Part shown: positions 16,888 through 25,192 of the stretch, one piece after another | Layout: each line of letters opens with the position of its first letter | Position numbering within the stretch: position 1 is the stretch's first letter | Assembly (NCBI GenBank): GCA_046484285.1 | Contig: JAWOBP010000186.1 | Location: 53,434-117,433, forward strand | DNA length: 64,000 nt | Origin: CAZHCG01 sp046484285 | GTDB lineage: Bacteria > Myxococcota_A > Polyangia > JAAYKL01 | Reading direction: 5' to 3' | The notes under the pieces: model-generated | Told to the model about the DNA's origin: nothing | The model's input: only the letters and a program-made list of their open reading frames with translations | Database searches by the model: none | Position numbers and translations under genes: made by a program

Positions 16888-17994
16888 ATGAAGAAGAGCT
16901 TTTTGTTGTGCTTGCTGGCTGTGGGACTGCTCGCGTTTCCACTGTTGACGGCGGGATGTGGCGACGATGACGACGGCGGATCCGGAGACGCGGACACGGA
17001 CGCGGACACCGACGCGGACACGGACGCGGACACCGACGCGGACACCGACGCGGACACTGATTCCGACTCCGACACCGACGGCGACGCCGACCTGCTGGGC
17101 GATGTGTTCGGTCCGCTCGACGGATATGTGGACGACGAAGAGATCAAACCGGTGATCGCTCCCGATTCGATTTACAATGACGTGGTCGTGGGCGGCAGCG
17201 AGGACTACCAGCTGATCGACGTGCGCCCGGCGGACCATTTCTCCGGCGGCCACATCGAGGGCGCGGTCAACTTGCCGTGGGGAGAGGACTGGGCCACGAG
17301 CACGGTGCTCGACGAGATCGACGACTCGCTGGCGCAGGTCATCATCTGTCACACCGGCCACCGGGCAAGCTACCTGACCGCCTATCTGCGCCAGCTCGGA
17401 TACGACGCCTACGCGATGAAGTTCGGCATGATGGGCTGGACCGGCGACCTGGACGTGATCGGGCTCGACGCCACCTACTGCAGCAGCTCGGCTCTGCCCG
17501 GCGACTACGCCACGGTCAGCGAGGCGACCGAGGCTACGACCGGAGATCTGCCCACGATCGAGTCCGACAACAGCGGCGACGACCTGATCATGGAGCTGGC
17601 CGGAGCCTACTTCGGCCTCGATGGCCAGCCCCCGGTGGTCAAGCCCCCCGACATCTACAACGACGTGATCGTGGGCGGCTCCGAGGACTACTACATGGTC
17701 GACGTGCGCAAGGCCGAGCACTACGAGGCCGACCACATCGAGGGAGCGGTGAGCATTCCTTACGGCACGTGGAACGACGAGATCGTCCTCGAGTCCATTC
17801 CAATGGACAAGAAGATCGTGACGATCTGCTACACGGGCCACACCGCCAGCCAGATGGCGATGATCCTGAGCGAGGTGGGCTACGAGGCCTACGCGATGGC
17901 CTACTCGATGATGGGATGGCACTCGGACACCGAGATCATCGGCAGCGAGGGCATCTGCTCCTGCGACGCCGATTACCCGGTGGTGACCGACTGA
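16888..17994 (+). CDS. Tandem-rhodanese lipoprotein with Asp-rich linker
   Basis: A 368-residue protein: signal peptide with lipobox (LTAGC near residue 24), a TDAD/DAD tract to about residue 65, then two rhodanese domains. Each begins with a near-identical segment (PDxIYNDVxVGGSEDY) and has the family's D-V-R and H-IEGAV motifs. Both active-site loops keep the Cys (ICHTGHRAS, Cys154; ICYTGHTAS, Cys314), so both domains could carry a persulfide. A terminal SEGICSC may add further Cys chemistry. ATG 16888 follows AAAGGAGAG. It lies 74 bases after the 11-heme cytochrome gene and before a small cytochrome gene, which hints at sulfur chemistry linked to this electron chain. Confidence 0.9.
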   Translation: MKKSFLLCLLAVGLLAFPLLTAGCGDDDDGGSGDADTDADTDADTDADTDADTDADTDSDSDTDGDADLLGDVFGPLDGYVDDEEIKPVIAPDSIYNDVVVGGSEDYQLIDVRPADHFSGGHIEGAVNLPWGEDWATSTVLDEIDDSLAQVIICHTGHRASYLTAYLRQLGYDAYAMKFGMMGWTGDLDVIGLDATYCSSSALPGDYATVSEATEATTGDLPTIESDNSGDDLIMELAGAYFGLDGQPPVVKPPDIYNDVIVGGSEDYYMVDVRKAEHYEADHIEGAVSIPYGTWNDEIVLESIPMDKKIVTICYTGHTASQMAMILSEVGYEAYAMAYSMMGWHSDTEIIGSEGICSCDADYPVVTD

Positions 17995-18121
17995 AGAGGA
18001 AGAAATCGAGCAGGAGCCGAGCCGGCAGAACCAAATCTGACATTGAATACGGTGCCGGCTCGCTCCGTCGATGAAGTAGAAAGGGAAGGGAACGAGTTTC
18101 GTTCACAAACGGAGGTGAGCA

Positions 18122-18343
18122 ATGAAAAAGCTACTCGTCGGCTTGGCGGCTGTTTCCATGCTGGTCAGCACGGTCGTGATGGGCAGCGTCTCGCTGAACA
18201 AGCCCCACAAGGGGATGGAGGGCAAGGACGGCGACAAGATCAACTGCGTCTATTGCCACAACAAGGCGGGCAACCCCAAGGAGGGCAAGGACTACGACAA
18301 GTACAAGAAGGGCCCGTACTGCAAGAAGAGCGGCTGCCACTGA
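18122..18343 (+). CDS. Very small secreted c-type cytochrome (CxxCH plus CxxxxCH)
   Basis: A 73-residue protein with a cleavable signal peptide of about 22 residues, leaving a Lys-rich mature domain of about 50 residues. It has one CVYCH and a C-terminal CKKSGCH, a CxxxxCH motif whose His is the last residue. If both bind heme it would be a diheme shuttle of unusually small size. GGAGGTGA precedes the ATG. Its small size, positive charge and place at the end of the cytochrome/rhodanese set suggest a soluble periplasmic carrier, perhaps between hydrogenase and multiheme proteins; that role is inference. Confidence 0.82.
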   Translation: MKKLLVGLAAVSMLVSTVVMGSVSLNKPHKGMEGKDGDKINCVYCHNKAGNPKEGKDYDKYKKGPYCKKSGCH

Positions 18344-18420
18344 GCGGTTCGGCTTCCATTTCCACCTTCGCGCCTCGCAACAACCACCGAACGGCGCCGG
18401 CGTTCCGATGTTGGGATCGC

Positions 18421-18449
18421 TTGGAGCTCGCCGGTTGAAGCGCTAAGCT
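18421..18449 (+). promoter_or_regulatory. Promoter TTGGAG-N17-TAAGCT for the zinc-ribbon gene
   Basis: TTGGAG (18421-18426) and TAAGCT (18444-18449) are 17 bases apart. The GTG start at 18456 is six bases downstream of the -10 and has no Shine-Dalgarno, so a leaderless mRNA is likely. Confidence 0.5.
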
Positions 18450-18455
18450 TCGCCC

Positions 18456-19820
18456 GTGGCCTACTGCCCGAACTGCGGTTACGAGACGGAACTCAAAAGG
18501 GGCATCTGTCCCCAGTGCGGGGCCGATCTGGTTTCGAGCGATCGGCCCGAAGGGGACGGTGCGAAGAGCAAGACGTTGTCGTCGGCCGGGTTCGCCGGAG
18601 CCGACATCGATCTCGGCGACGCCGGAGGCGAGAGCGGCCTGGAGCTCGCGGTTGATCCCCGTGCCGCGGAGCCCTCTCCGGTCGACGCGGGGCTCGATAC
18701 GGCACCGGCCGAGCCGGACGGTCCGCGCGAGGGTTCTGACACGAGAGAGCCGCCCTTGGGGGATTTTCCCGAGATGGAGGTGCGCGCGGCGTCCGGTTTC
18801 GGCTCGCCCGTCGAGGGACTGCGCGGAACGCTGCGCTACGGCTGGTGTGTCTACCGGCGGCGGCGCGAGCTGGCCCGCGAGCTGGGGCAGGCGCTGGAGG
18901 AGAGACGCGAGGCGGAGCTGGGGCTGCTGGAGTCGCGCGCCGCGCTGGGCAGGAGGGTGCCGCGAGTCCTGGACGGCAACCCCGAGCTCGACGAGGCGGT
19001 GGGGCTGGCGTTGCGCGCCGACGGAGAGGTCTCCGGCGCGGCGCGCAGGTGCGAGCGGATCGATGCCGATCGGCAGCGTGAGCTGGGCGGGCTGGATCGA
19101 AAGGCAGGGGAGCTGGAGGCCGAGCGCCGCGCTCTCGAGTCGAAAAGAGAACAGGCCGAAGACCTGTTCGATCGCGCCGACACGGATCACAGGAGGGCTG
19201 CGGCTGTCCTGGATCGCGCCGAGATCGAGCTGCGCAATCTGCGGGAGCTGATCGAGCGCAGGCAGAAGGACTACGCCGACCTGGAGCGGCCCGACGAGGA
19301 GCGCAGGCGACTTCTGGACGAGATCGCCCGCTACGACAAGCAGCAGTCGCCGGTGATCGAGCGGATAAAGACTGCGCGCGAGGAGGTGCGTCGGCTCGAG
19401 GAGCCGGCGTCGCGAGCCCGGGAGCGGGTGGCCGGGGCGCGGGAGGAGCTGGAGCGCTGCCGGCGTCGCATCTCGGAGCTGCAACGCGAGCGGCGGCATG
19501 GGGAGCGCAGGTTCGACAAGGAGCTGGAGAGCGCCTCGGCCGAGCTGGAGGGGGAGGCACACCAGGCCAGCGAGGCCTGGGCCGCGGTGGGAGATCTGGC
19601 CGGCGGCGCGGATCTGAGAGGCACTCCAGCCGAGCCGGCGGCGAATCGCGTGGCGGCGGCGCGGGAGCGCTTCGGTGGAGCCGCGAGGAGAGAGGCGCTA
19701 CTGGCGCGGGCCAGGGACTCGCACGACGCGCGAGCCTACCGCAAGGCCGAGCTGACGGCCGCGGCGCTGGCGGCCGGCCTGCTGGCGCTGGTCGTGGCCA
19801 CAATCGTCTTGCTGAGCTGA
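18456..19820 (+). CDS. Zinc-ribbon, coiled-coil, tail-anchored membrane protein
   Basis: A 454-residue protein starting with GTG. Residues 1-25 form a zinc ribbon (CPNCG ... CPQCG). An acidic linker to about residue 110 follows, then a long Arg/Glu-rich coiled coil from about 125 to 415, and a single C-terminal membrane helix (about 432-453) with no residues beyond. Such a layout resembles cytoplasmic sensor or scaffold proteins tethered to the inner membrane. No named family is recognised. The zinc ribbon at the first residues supports the GTG start. Confidence 0.7.
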   Translation: MAYCPNCGYETELKRGICPQCGADLVSSDRPEGDGAKSKTLSSAGFAGADIDLGDAGGESGLELAVDPRAAEPSPVDAGLDTAPAEPDGPREGSDTREPPLGDFPEMEVRAASGFGSPVEGLRGTLRYGWCVYRRRRELARELGQALEERREAELGLLESRAALGRRVPRVLDGNPELDEAVGLALRADGEVSGAARRCERIDADRQRELGGLDRKAGELEAERRALESKREQAEDLFDRADTDHRRAAAVLDRAEIELRNLRELIERRQKDYADLERPDEERRRLLDEIARYDKQQSPVIERIKTAREEVRRLEEPASRARERVAGAREELERCRRRISELQRERRHGERRFDKELESASAELEGEAHQASEAWAAVGDLAGGADLRGTPAEPAANRVAAARERFGGAARREALLARARDSHDARAYRKAELTAAALAAGLLALVVATIVLLS

Positions 19821-19832
19821 AGAAGACTCGTT

Positions 19833-21101
19833 CTACTCGACGGTGTAGTCGCCCTCGCAGACCCCGACTTCGAGGATGATGTACAAAAGGACGTACTCCT
19901 GGGGGATCAGCTGGTCGCCGCTGTCCGGCGAGGTCTCGTAGACCGAGTAGAAGATCTTGCCGCAGTCGTAGTTGTAGGTCGCCATCAGCGGCGAGCCCTG
20001 GTACTCGTCGCCGGCGCTGCCGTCCACCCAGGAGTAAGGCGTGACCACGAAATCGTCCTCTTCCAGGCCGTGACCGTCGTCGGTCGGCACCAGCGCGTCG
20101 ATCTTGGTGTAGCCGTTGACGAACGGCACGTGGTCCGGGTCTGAGCTGGGGAGCACCACCTCCAGCCACTCGCGCAGATCCGGGTCGTTGATCGTTCCGG
20201 TGGAGTCGTGCGCGGTGCTGAACAGCCGGCCCACGTCCCACCTCGATTCCTCGTCCGACCCGTACAGATCGATGTAGGCGGGGAAGGGCCGCTCGGTCCA
20301 GTAGGAGACGCAGCAGGAGTTGTAGATCTTGCCGCCCGCCGACACGTAGCTGCGGATCATCTCGGCGTGCTGGTCGACGAACGCCACGCCGGTCGCGCTG
20401 GCGTAGCAGGGCAGGAAGATCATGTGGTAGTGGTCGAGCGTCTCCTGGTCGTAGAAGAGCTCGGTGGAGTTGGGGTAGCCGGACTGCGCGACATCGTCGT
20501 TGAAGGCATCGAACTTCTCGGTGCCGAACACCAGGTCGCCGCCCGAGGTCTCGCCCAGGCCGAACTTGGCCAGCAGGTTGAACGCCTCGTCCGGGTAGGA
20601 GAGCAGCACGGCGTAGTTGGGAATCTGGTCCAGGCCGTCGGAGCTGTTCTCAAAAGGCAGCGTGGTGTGCTCGAGCGGTACCTGGAGGTCCTGGTCGGCT
20701 TCGACGTTGATCGCCCGCTGGCGCTGGAAGAATCCCTTGCGCACCACCAGGTTCCACTCGCCGGCGGGCACGTTGTCCATCGACCAGCTCCCGTCCGCAT
20801 TGGAGAGCGTCCACTTCTTGCCGGTCATGTCCTCGCACTCGTAGCAGTAGACGCTGTCCGGTATCTCGGGCGCATCGAACTGGGTGAGGTAGACCAGCGC
20901 GCCGGCGATCGGGAACTCCCCGGAGGGCGCCATCACGGTGCCCTGCAGCGTACCGGCGGGGCCGTCGTAGACGTCGCCGCTGTCGGTGTCGCTCCCGCCG
21001 TCGTCGTCGCCGGAGCCGCCCGGGCGTGAGTCCCGGCCGCAGCCCGCGAGCAGCAAGGCGGCCAGCAGCAGCGCCGCTGTCCTGGCGATCGAGTGGCTCA
21101 C
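19833..21101 (-). CDS. Lipoprotein with carboxypeptidase-regulatory-like domain
   Basis: A 422-residue secreted protein starting with GTG after AAGGAGG. Lipobox LLAGC is near residue 21, followed by a short Gly/Asp/Ser linker. Residues about 50-145 form a beta-sandwich of the carboxypeptidase-regulatory/CNA-B kind (GTLQGTV at its start, NADGSWSMDNVPAGEW in its middle). The remaining 280 residues look like a glutamine-amidotransferase-like or ThuA-like fold (MIFLPCYASATG, GGKIYNSCC, YNYDCGKIFYSVYET), but this is uncertain. Several Cys could form disulfides. It is probably a surface protein and stands alone between a plus-strand gene and pgeF. Confidence 0.75.
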   Translation of the reverse strand: MSHSIARTAALLLAALLLAGCGRDSRPGGSGDDDGGSDTDSGDVYDGPAGTLQGTVMAPSGEFPIAGALVYLTQFDAPEIPDSVYCYECEDMTGKKWTLSNADGSWSMDNVPAGEWNLVVRKGFFQRQRAINVEADQDLQVPLEHTTLPFENSSDGLDQIPNYAVLLSYPDEAFNLLAKFGLGETSGGDLVFGTEKFDAFNDDVAQSGYPNSTELFYDQETLDHYHMIFLPCYASATGVAFVDQHAEMIRSYVSAGGKIYNSCCVSYWTERPFPAYIDLYGSDEESRWDVGRLFSTAHDSTGTINDPDLREWLEVVLPSSDPDHVPFVNGYTKIDALVPTDDGHGLEEDDFVVTPYSWVDGSAGDEYQGSPLMATYNYDCGKIFYSVYETSPDSGDQLIPQEYVLLYIILEVGVCEGDYTVE

Positions 21102-21133
21102 TGTGATCCTCCTTTTTGGTAGCTCAGATTTCG

Positions 21134-21142
21134 ATTATAGCA
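21134..21142 (-). promoter_or_regulatory. Perfect extended -10 (TGC-TATAAT)
   Basis: On the minus strand TGC TATAAT lies about 30 bases upstream of the GTG at 21101. It sits in the short gap between pgeF and the lipoprotein gene, so the lipoprotein has its own promoter. Confidence 0.6.
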
Positions 21143-21153
21143 GATTCGGGAGA

Positions 21154-21918
21154 TTACGGGGAAACGAAGCCGAGCTGGTGGCCGCATTTGCCTCCCGAGG
21201 CGCGGTGGGAGAAGAGCAGCTCGGGGTGGCAGGCGGTGCAGACGTCGATCCGCTCGATGTTGGCGGTGGTCAGCCCCGCGCCGATCAGCGAGACCTCGAC
21301 GGCGTTCGGCAGGTCGAGCAGGTACTTGCCCGGGCTGTTCGCGATCTCCTCGGACGACTCGGGGAAGCGGCGCTCCACCTCCTCGCCCACCTCGTAGCAG
21401 CGCCCGCAGATGGCCGGTCCGATCGCGGCGACCAGCCGCGAGGGGGTGGCGCCACGATCGCTGATCGCCCTCACGGCCCGCTTGATCACTCCCTTGGCCG
21501 CGCCGCGCCAGCCCGCGTGAACCGCCGCGACCGAGCGGGTGCTCGGATCGGCGAGCAGCACCGCGGCGCAGTCCGCGGTCAGGATTCCAGCCAGCGCTTT
21601 CGTGCCGGCCACCACGATCGCGTCGGCCTCGCGCTCGGGCATTTGTTTCCAGCCGTCGTATCCGCCGGCCAGCAGGTCCGCGGCGTCGATCACGTCCGAG
21701 CCGTGCACCTGGCGCACCCGGGCCAGCGGATCGCGCGCGCCGATCGCGGTGCGGACCCGCCGCAGGTTCTCCACCACCCGCTCGGCGGAAGGCTCGCGGT
21801 CCCAGGAGAGGTTCAGCGAGGACAGCTCGCCCTCGCTGACTCCACCGCCGCGCTGCGTGAAGCCGTGCAGTGGGAATCCAGCGGCTTCGAGCAGCCGGGA
21901 TTTGAACATCTCCACCAT
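21154..21918 (-). CDS. pgeF: PgeF/YfiH-family purine nucleoside phosphorylase-like protein
   Basis: A 254-residue member of the YfiH/LACC1 multicopper-polyphenol-oxidase-named family. Known members phosphorolyse or deaminate purine nucleosides, and PgeF clears wrongly made peptidoglycan precursors. Zn-site motifs are visible: RQVHG, LTADCA, HAGWRG and GPAICGRCYEVG. A further CTACHPE motif occurs near the C-terminus. The ATG follows directly on the stop codon of the AICAR transformylase gene with no gap, so the two are likely co-translated and share a purine theme. Confidence 0.9.
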   Translation of the reverse strand: MVEMFKSRLLEAAGFPLHGFTQRGGGVSEGELSSLNLSWDREPSAERVVENLRRVRTAIGARDPLARVRQVHGSDVIDAADLLAGGYDGWKQMPEREADAIVVAGTKALAGILTADCAAVLLADPSTRSVAAVHAGWRGAAKGVIKRAVRAISDRGATPSRLVAAIGPAICGRCYEVGEEVERRFPESSEEIANSPGKYLLDLPNAVEVSLIGAGLTTANIERIDVCTACHPELLFSHRASGGKCGHQLGFVSP

Positions 21919-23208
21919 TCAGTGCCTGAAGGCGCGCTGGCCGGTGAAGACCATCGCCACGGGCGGATCGGCCTCGTTGCAGGCCTCGATCACCTCGCGG
22001 TCGCGAATCGATCCACCGGGCTGGGCCACCGCGGTGATTCCCTCGCGGATGCCCACATCGACTCCGTCGCGGAAGGGGAAGAACCCGTCCGAGATCATCC
22101 GCGAGCCGGGCAGGCCGCCGCGCTTCGATTGCGTCTCTTCGTCGATCTCCGCTTTTTCCGCCGCCGCGCGCTCGCCCTTTTCGACCTGCAAGGCCAGCGC
22201 GTTGTACGGAATACCGTGCCGCTCGAAGCAGAGCCGGTCCGCCAGCTTGGTGTAGGCCTTGCGTACCGCGATCTCGGCACAGCCGACCCGGTCCTGCTCG
22301 CCGGTGCCGATCGCCACAGTGACGCCGTTCTCGACGAAGATCACGGAGTTGGAGGTGATCCCCATCTCCACGTTCCAGCCGAAGATCAAATCGGCGTGCT
22401 CTTCTTCGGTGGGCCGCCTGCGGCAGGCGACGTCGCCGCGCTTCTTGGAGCGCGCCTCGGCCGGGAGGAAGTCGTCGGGCGAGCCGATGCGGCTGACGGC
22501 CGACTGCTGGACCACGATTCCGCCGTCCATCAGCGATTTCAGCTCCAGGAAGCGGGCCCGGCGGTAGTCGCCGAGATTCTCGATGCGGGGGATCTCCACG
22601 ATCCGCAGGTTCTTGTTCTCGGACAGGAGCCCCACAGCGCCTTCGCCGAAGGACGGGGCCGCGACCACCTCGACGAAGTTTTCGGCGAGGAATTCCGCCG
22701 CTGCGCGATCCAGCTCGCGGTTGAGCGCCACGCAGCCGCCCATCGCGGCCAGGCGATCGGCGAAGAAAGCCCGTTCCAGCGCGGACGAGGCGCTGTCTCC
22801 GCACGCCACGCCGCAGGGGTTGTTGTGCTTGATAACGGTCGCGGCAGGGCGATCCATCAGGTACTTGAGGATACCCAGCGCCGCATCGATGTCGGTCAGG
22901 TTGATCTTGCCCGGATGCTTGCCGAACTGCCTGAGGTTCTCCTCGGTCAACGAGGAGACCAGGCCGCGCCCCGGCTCGATGTAGCGGCAATCTCCCAGCG
23001 CGAGGTTGCCGCCCACCAGCTCGTAGAGCGCCGCCTCCTGGGACGGGTTCTCGCCGTAGCGCAGGCCGCGCTCGACCTCGCCGTCGCCGGTCTCGATCCG
23101 CCAGGTCCGCTTGCGGAGGCGCAGCGTCTGGTCGCCGAGCGTCAGCGACATCTCGCCGGGAAAGCTGTCTTCGGTGATCGTCTTGTAGGCCTTTTTCAGG
23201 TTGACCAT
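21919..23208 (-). CDS. purH: Stand-alone AICAR transformylase (PurH C-terminal domain only)
   Basis: A 429-residue protein that transfers a formyl group from 10-formyl-tetrahydrofolate to AICAR, the penultimate step of IMP synthesis. It matches the transformylase half of PurH: LRYGENPSQEA, KHNNPCG with the catalytic Lys-His, and later RMISDGFFPFRDGVD and GITAVAQPGGSIRD. The usual N-terminal IMP cyclohydrolase (MGS-like) domain of about 190 residues is absent, so cyclohydrolase must be encoded elsewhere. The ATG is supported by the promoter upstream. Split PurH is known in some bacteria and archaea. It pairs with pgeF downstream. Confidence 0.9.
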   Translation of the reverse strand: MVNLKKAYKTITEDSFPGEMSLTLGDQTLRLRKRTWRIETGDGEVERGLRYGENPSQEAALYELVGGNLALGDCRYIEPGRGLVSSLTEENLRQFGKHPGKINLTDIDAALGILKYLMDRPAATVIKHNNPCGVACGDSASSALERAFFADRLAAMGGCVALNRELDRAAAEFLAENFVEVVAAPSFGEGAVGLLSENKNLRIVEIPRIENLGDYRRARFLELKSLMDGGIVVQQSAVSRIGSPDDFLPAEARSKKRGDVACRRRPTEEEHADLIFGWNVEMGITSNSVIFVENGVTVAIGTGEQDRVGCAEIAVRKAYTKLADRLCFERHGIPYNALALQVEKGERAAAEKAEIDEETQSKRGGLPGSRMISDGFFPFRDGVDVGIREGITAVAQPGGSIRDREVIEACNEADPPVAMVFTGQRAFRH

Positions 23209-23254
23209 GGCTCTCCTCGGAATCGAAGCTCAAAAAAAACCGTCGCGTCTTGTC

Positions 23255-23283
23255 GAGATAGGACCGGCGCGTTCCAAAGTCAA
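23255..23283 (-). promoter_or_regulatory. Promoter TTGACT-N17-TATCTC for purH-pgeF
   Basis: On the minus strand TTGACT (23278-23283) and TATCTC (23255-23260) have a 17-base spacer, 46 bases upstream of the ATG at 23208. Confidence 0.6.
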
Positions 23284-23314
23284 TCTCGTTGGTTCGAAGC
23301 GCTGCGCCGGCGCC

Positions 23315-23343
23315 TTGACGGCGCGCGGTGACTTTGATAATAA
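23315..23343 (+). promoter_or_regulatory. Promoter TTGACG-N17-TAATAA for the ATP synthase operon
   Basis: TTGACG (23315-23320) and TAATAA (23338-23343) are 17 bases apart, close to the sigma-70 consensus and the strongest-looking promoter in the window. It is divergent from the purH promoter, and the leader to the ATG at 23427 is about 75 bases. Confidence 0.7.
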
Positions 23344-23426
23344 CTTCGCGATTTCACATGCGCTTTCTACAGCGCGACACATCATTCGGAGCCGGCCCGG
23401 GCGGGCTCCAGGCGAGAGAGAGGACG

Positions 23427-23894
23427 ATGTACGGGTTGTTGCTGGTTCCCGCTTCGGGTGGAGGTTCAATCGTCGATCTCGACGCGACCTTTTTCATCCA
23501 GCTCGGGTTGTTTTTCGTCGTGTTCGTCCTGCTCTACGCGCTGCTCTTCAGGCCGGTCGTGCGGTTGATCGAGGCGCGGCGGGCGGCCACCGAGGGGCGC
23601 TCGAGGCGGGCGGAGGAGATCGGGTGCGAGGCCGAGCAGCTGGCCGCCGAGGTCGATTCGCAGATCGCGGACGCGCGTCGCGCCGCCACGGCCGAGCGAG
23701 ATCGGATGGTGGAGCAGGCCAGGCGCCACCAGCGAGAGGTCGACGAGCGGGCCCGCGAGCAGTCTCGCGCCGAGATCGCCAGGGCCCGGGAGAAGATGGA
23801 ACGAGAGGGGGGAAGAGTACGGACCGAATTGGAGGCCGAGGTGGAGAGCCTGGCCGAAAAGGTGGCCGGGCGCGTTCTCGGTCGCTCGCTCTAG
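23427..23894 (+). CDS. atpX: ATP synthase F0 subunit b'
   Basis: A 155-residue peripheral-stalk subunit. It has one N-terminal membrane helix (about residues 17-38), the family's LFRPV and IEARR segment, then a long charged coiled coil. Two b-type genes in a row (this and the next) show a b/b' heterodimeric stalk, as in many Deltaproteobacteria. ATG 23427 is preferred over in-frame codons upstream because the hydrophobic segment and GAGAGAGAGGA precede it properly. It is first in the atp operon; no atpI, atpB or atpE is nearby. Confidence 0.9.
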   Translation: MYGLLLVPASGGGSIVDLDATFFIQLGLFFVVFVLLYALLFRPVVRLIEARRAATEGRSRRAEEIGCEAEQLAAEVDSQIADARRAATAERDRMVEQARRHQREVDERAREQSRAEIARAREKMEREGGRVRTELEAEVESLAEKVAGRVLGRSL

Positions 23895-23902
23895 AGGCGG
23901 AG

Positions 23903-24574
23903 ATGAAGACTCGGTACATCCTGTTGTGCGTCGTGCTCGTCTCGGCGGCCCCGGTGCTCGCCGCGGCCGACGGTGGCGAGGAGCACGGCGGGGACGGGAT
24001 CGAGCCGCCCGTCGACTCCCACGCCGCAGTCCACGAACTGGATGCCGGCGACATCAACTGGTTCGATTTCACGGATCCAGAAACGCCGCCGCTGGCGGCG
24101 ATGATCTTCAATTTCGCTTTGTTGATAGTGACTGTCTACCTGATCATGCGCAAGCCGATCGGGCGCAGGATCAAGTCGCGCCGGCAGGAGCTGCTCGACG
24201 CGCTGGAGGAGGCGCGCAGGGCGGCCGAAGTGGCCGAGCGCGCGATGGAGCAGGTGCGGGAACGGTCGGACAGGTTGGATCTGGAGATGGCCCGCATCCG
24301 TAAGGATCTCTCCGAGGCGGGCAAGCGCGAAGCCGAACTGATCGAGCAGGAGGCCGAGCGTCGCGCCGAGCGGGTCCGCTCCGACACGGACGCGCTGGTC
24401 GAGCAGGAGCTGAGCCGGATGGTGAGCTCGATCCGGGCCGAGATCGGCGAGGCCGTGGCGGCGACCGCCGAGCGCGTGCTGCGCGAGAGGATCGGCTCGG
24501 CGGATCGCGAGCGGCTGGCCAGGGAGTACATGGAGTCGATGGATCGACTCGCACCGCCCGGCCAGGGGAGATGA
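23903..24574 (+). CDS. atpF: ATP synthase F0 subunit b
   Basis: A 223-residue stalk subunit. Unlike most b subunits it begins with a signal-peptide-like segment (LLCVVLVSAAPVLAAA) and an acidic/His-rich stretch before the membrane helix (about residues 64-83), then the RKPIGRRIK segment and the long coiled coil. The N-terminal signal is known in some deltaproteobacterial b subunits and would place the N-terminus outside. GGCGGAG precedes the ATG; the gap from the previous stop is eight bases. Confidence 0.9.
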   Translation: MKTRYILLCVVLVSAAPVLAAADGGEEHGGDGIEPPVDSHAAVHELDAGDINWFDFTDPETPPLAAMIFNFALLIVTVYLIMRKPIGRRIKSRRQELLDALEEARRAAEVAERAMEQVRERSDRLDLEMARIRKDLSEAGKREAELIEQEAERRAERVRSDTDALVEQELSRMVSSIRAEIGEAVAATAERVLRERIGSADRERLAREYMESMDRLAPPGQGR

Positions 24575-24581
24575 GCGACAG

Positions 24582-25127
24582 ATGGTGAGTGGAAGCATCG
24601 CGCGGCGCTGGGCCAAGGCGCTGTTTCTCCTCGGGGAGGAGAATCGAAACCTGGTGGGACTGGTGCGCGAGGTCGAGCGGGCGGCCGAGGCGTGGAGCGC
24701 CAGCGAGGAACTGCGCGACACACTGGGCAATCCGCTGCTCGCCGAGAGCACGCGTCGCGAGGTGTGGGACAAGATCGTTCGCCGGCTCGGCGTCAGTCGC
24801 CACTGCAAGAGCTTCCTGAGCCTGCTGTTCGACAAGTCGCGGTTCTCCGCGCTGCCGGCCATCTCTCGCGAGCTGCGCAGGCTCTCCGATTCCAAGGACG
24901 GCAGGTTGCGCGCCGAGATCGTCGGCGCCGAGGATGTCCCTCGGGACGTCGCCAACCGCGTGCGCGCGGCGTTGCAGCGCGGTACGGGCAAGGCGGTGGT
25001 GATCACCACCCGCAGTGACCCGGAGCTGATCGGCGGGCTGGTCACGCGGGTGGGCGATTTGATGTACGACGGTTCAATCCGGACCCGGCTGGTGCGGATC
25101 CGGGAGGAAATTGTGGGTCGGGTCTGA
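24582..25127 (+). CDS. atpH: ATP synthase F1 subunit delta
   Basis: A 181-residue subunit linking the F1 head to the peripheral stalk (OSCP homologue). It has the helical N-terminal domain starting SIARRWAKALF, and the C-terminal conserved segment DPELIGGLVTRVGDLMYDGSI. It follows atpF after seven bases in the standard order. Length is normal for the family. Confidence 0.93.
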   Translation: MVSGSIARRWAKALFLLGEENRNLVGLVREVERAAEAWSASEELRDTLGNPLLAESTRREVWDKIVRRLGVSRHCKSFLSLLFDKSRFSALPAISRELRRLSDSKDGRLRAEIVGAEDVPRDVANRVRAALQRGTGKAVVITTRSDPELIGGLVTRVGDLMYDGSIRTRLVRIREEIVGRV

Positions 25128-25192
25128 GGCGGCCCGGACGACGCAACTATCTGGCCGGCGGAGAGGAACCGCCGGCACACGGGTGAGAACTC

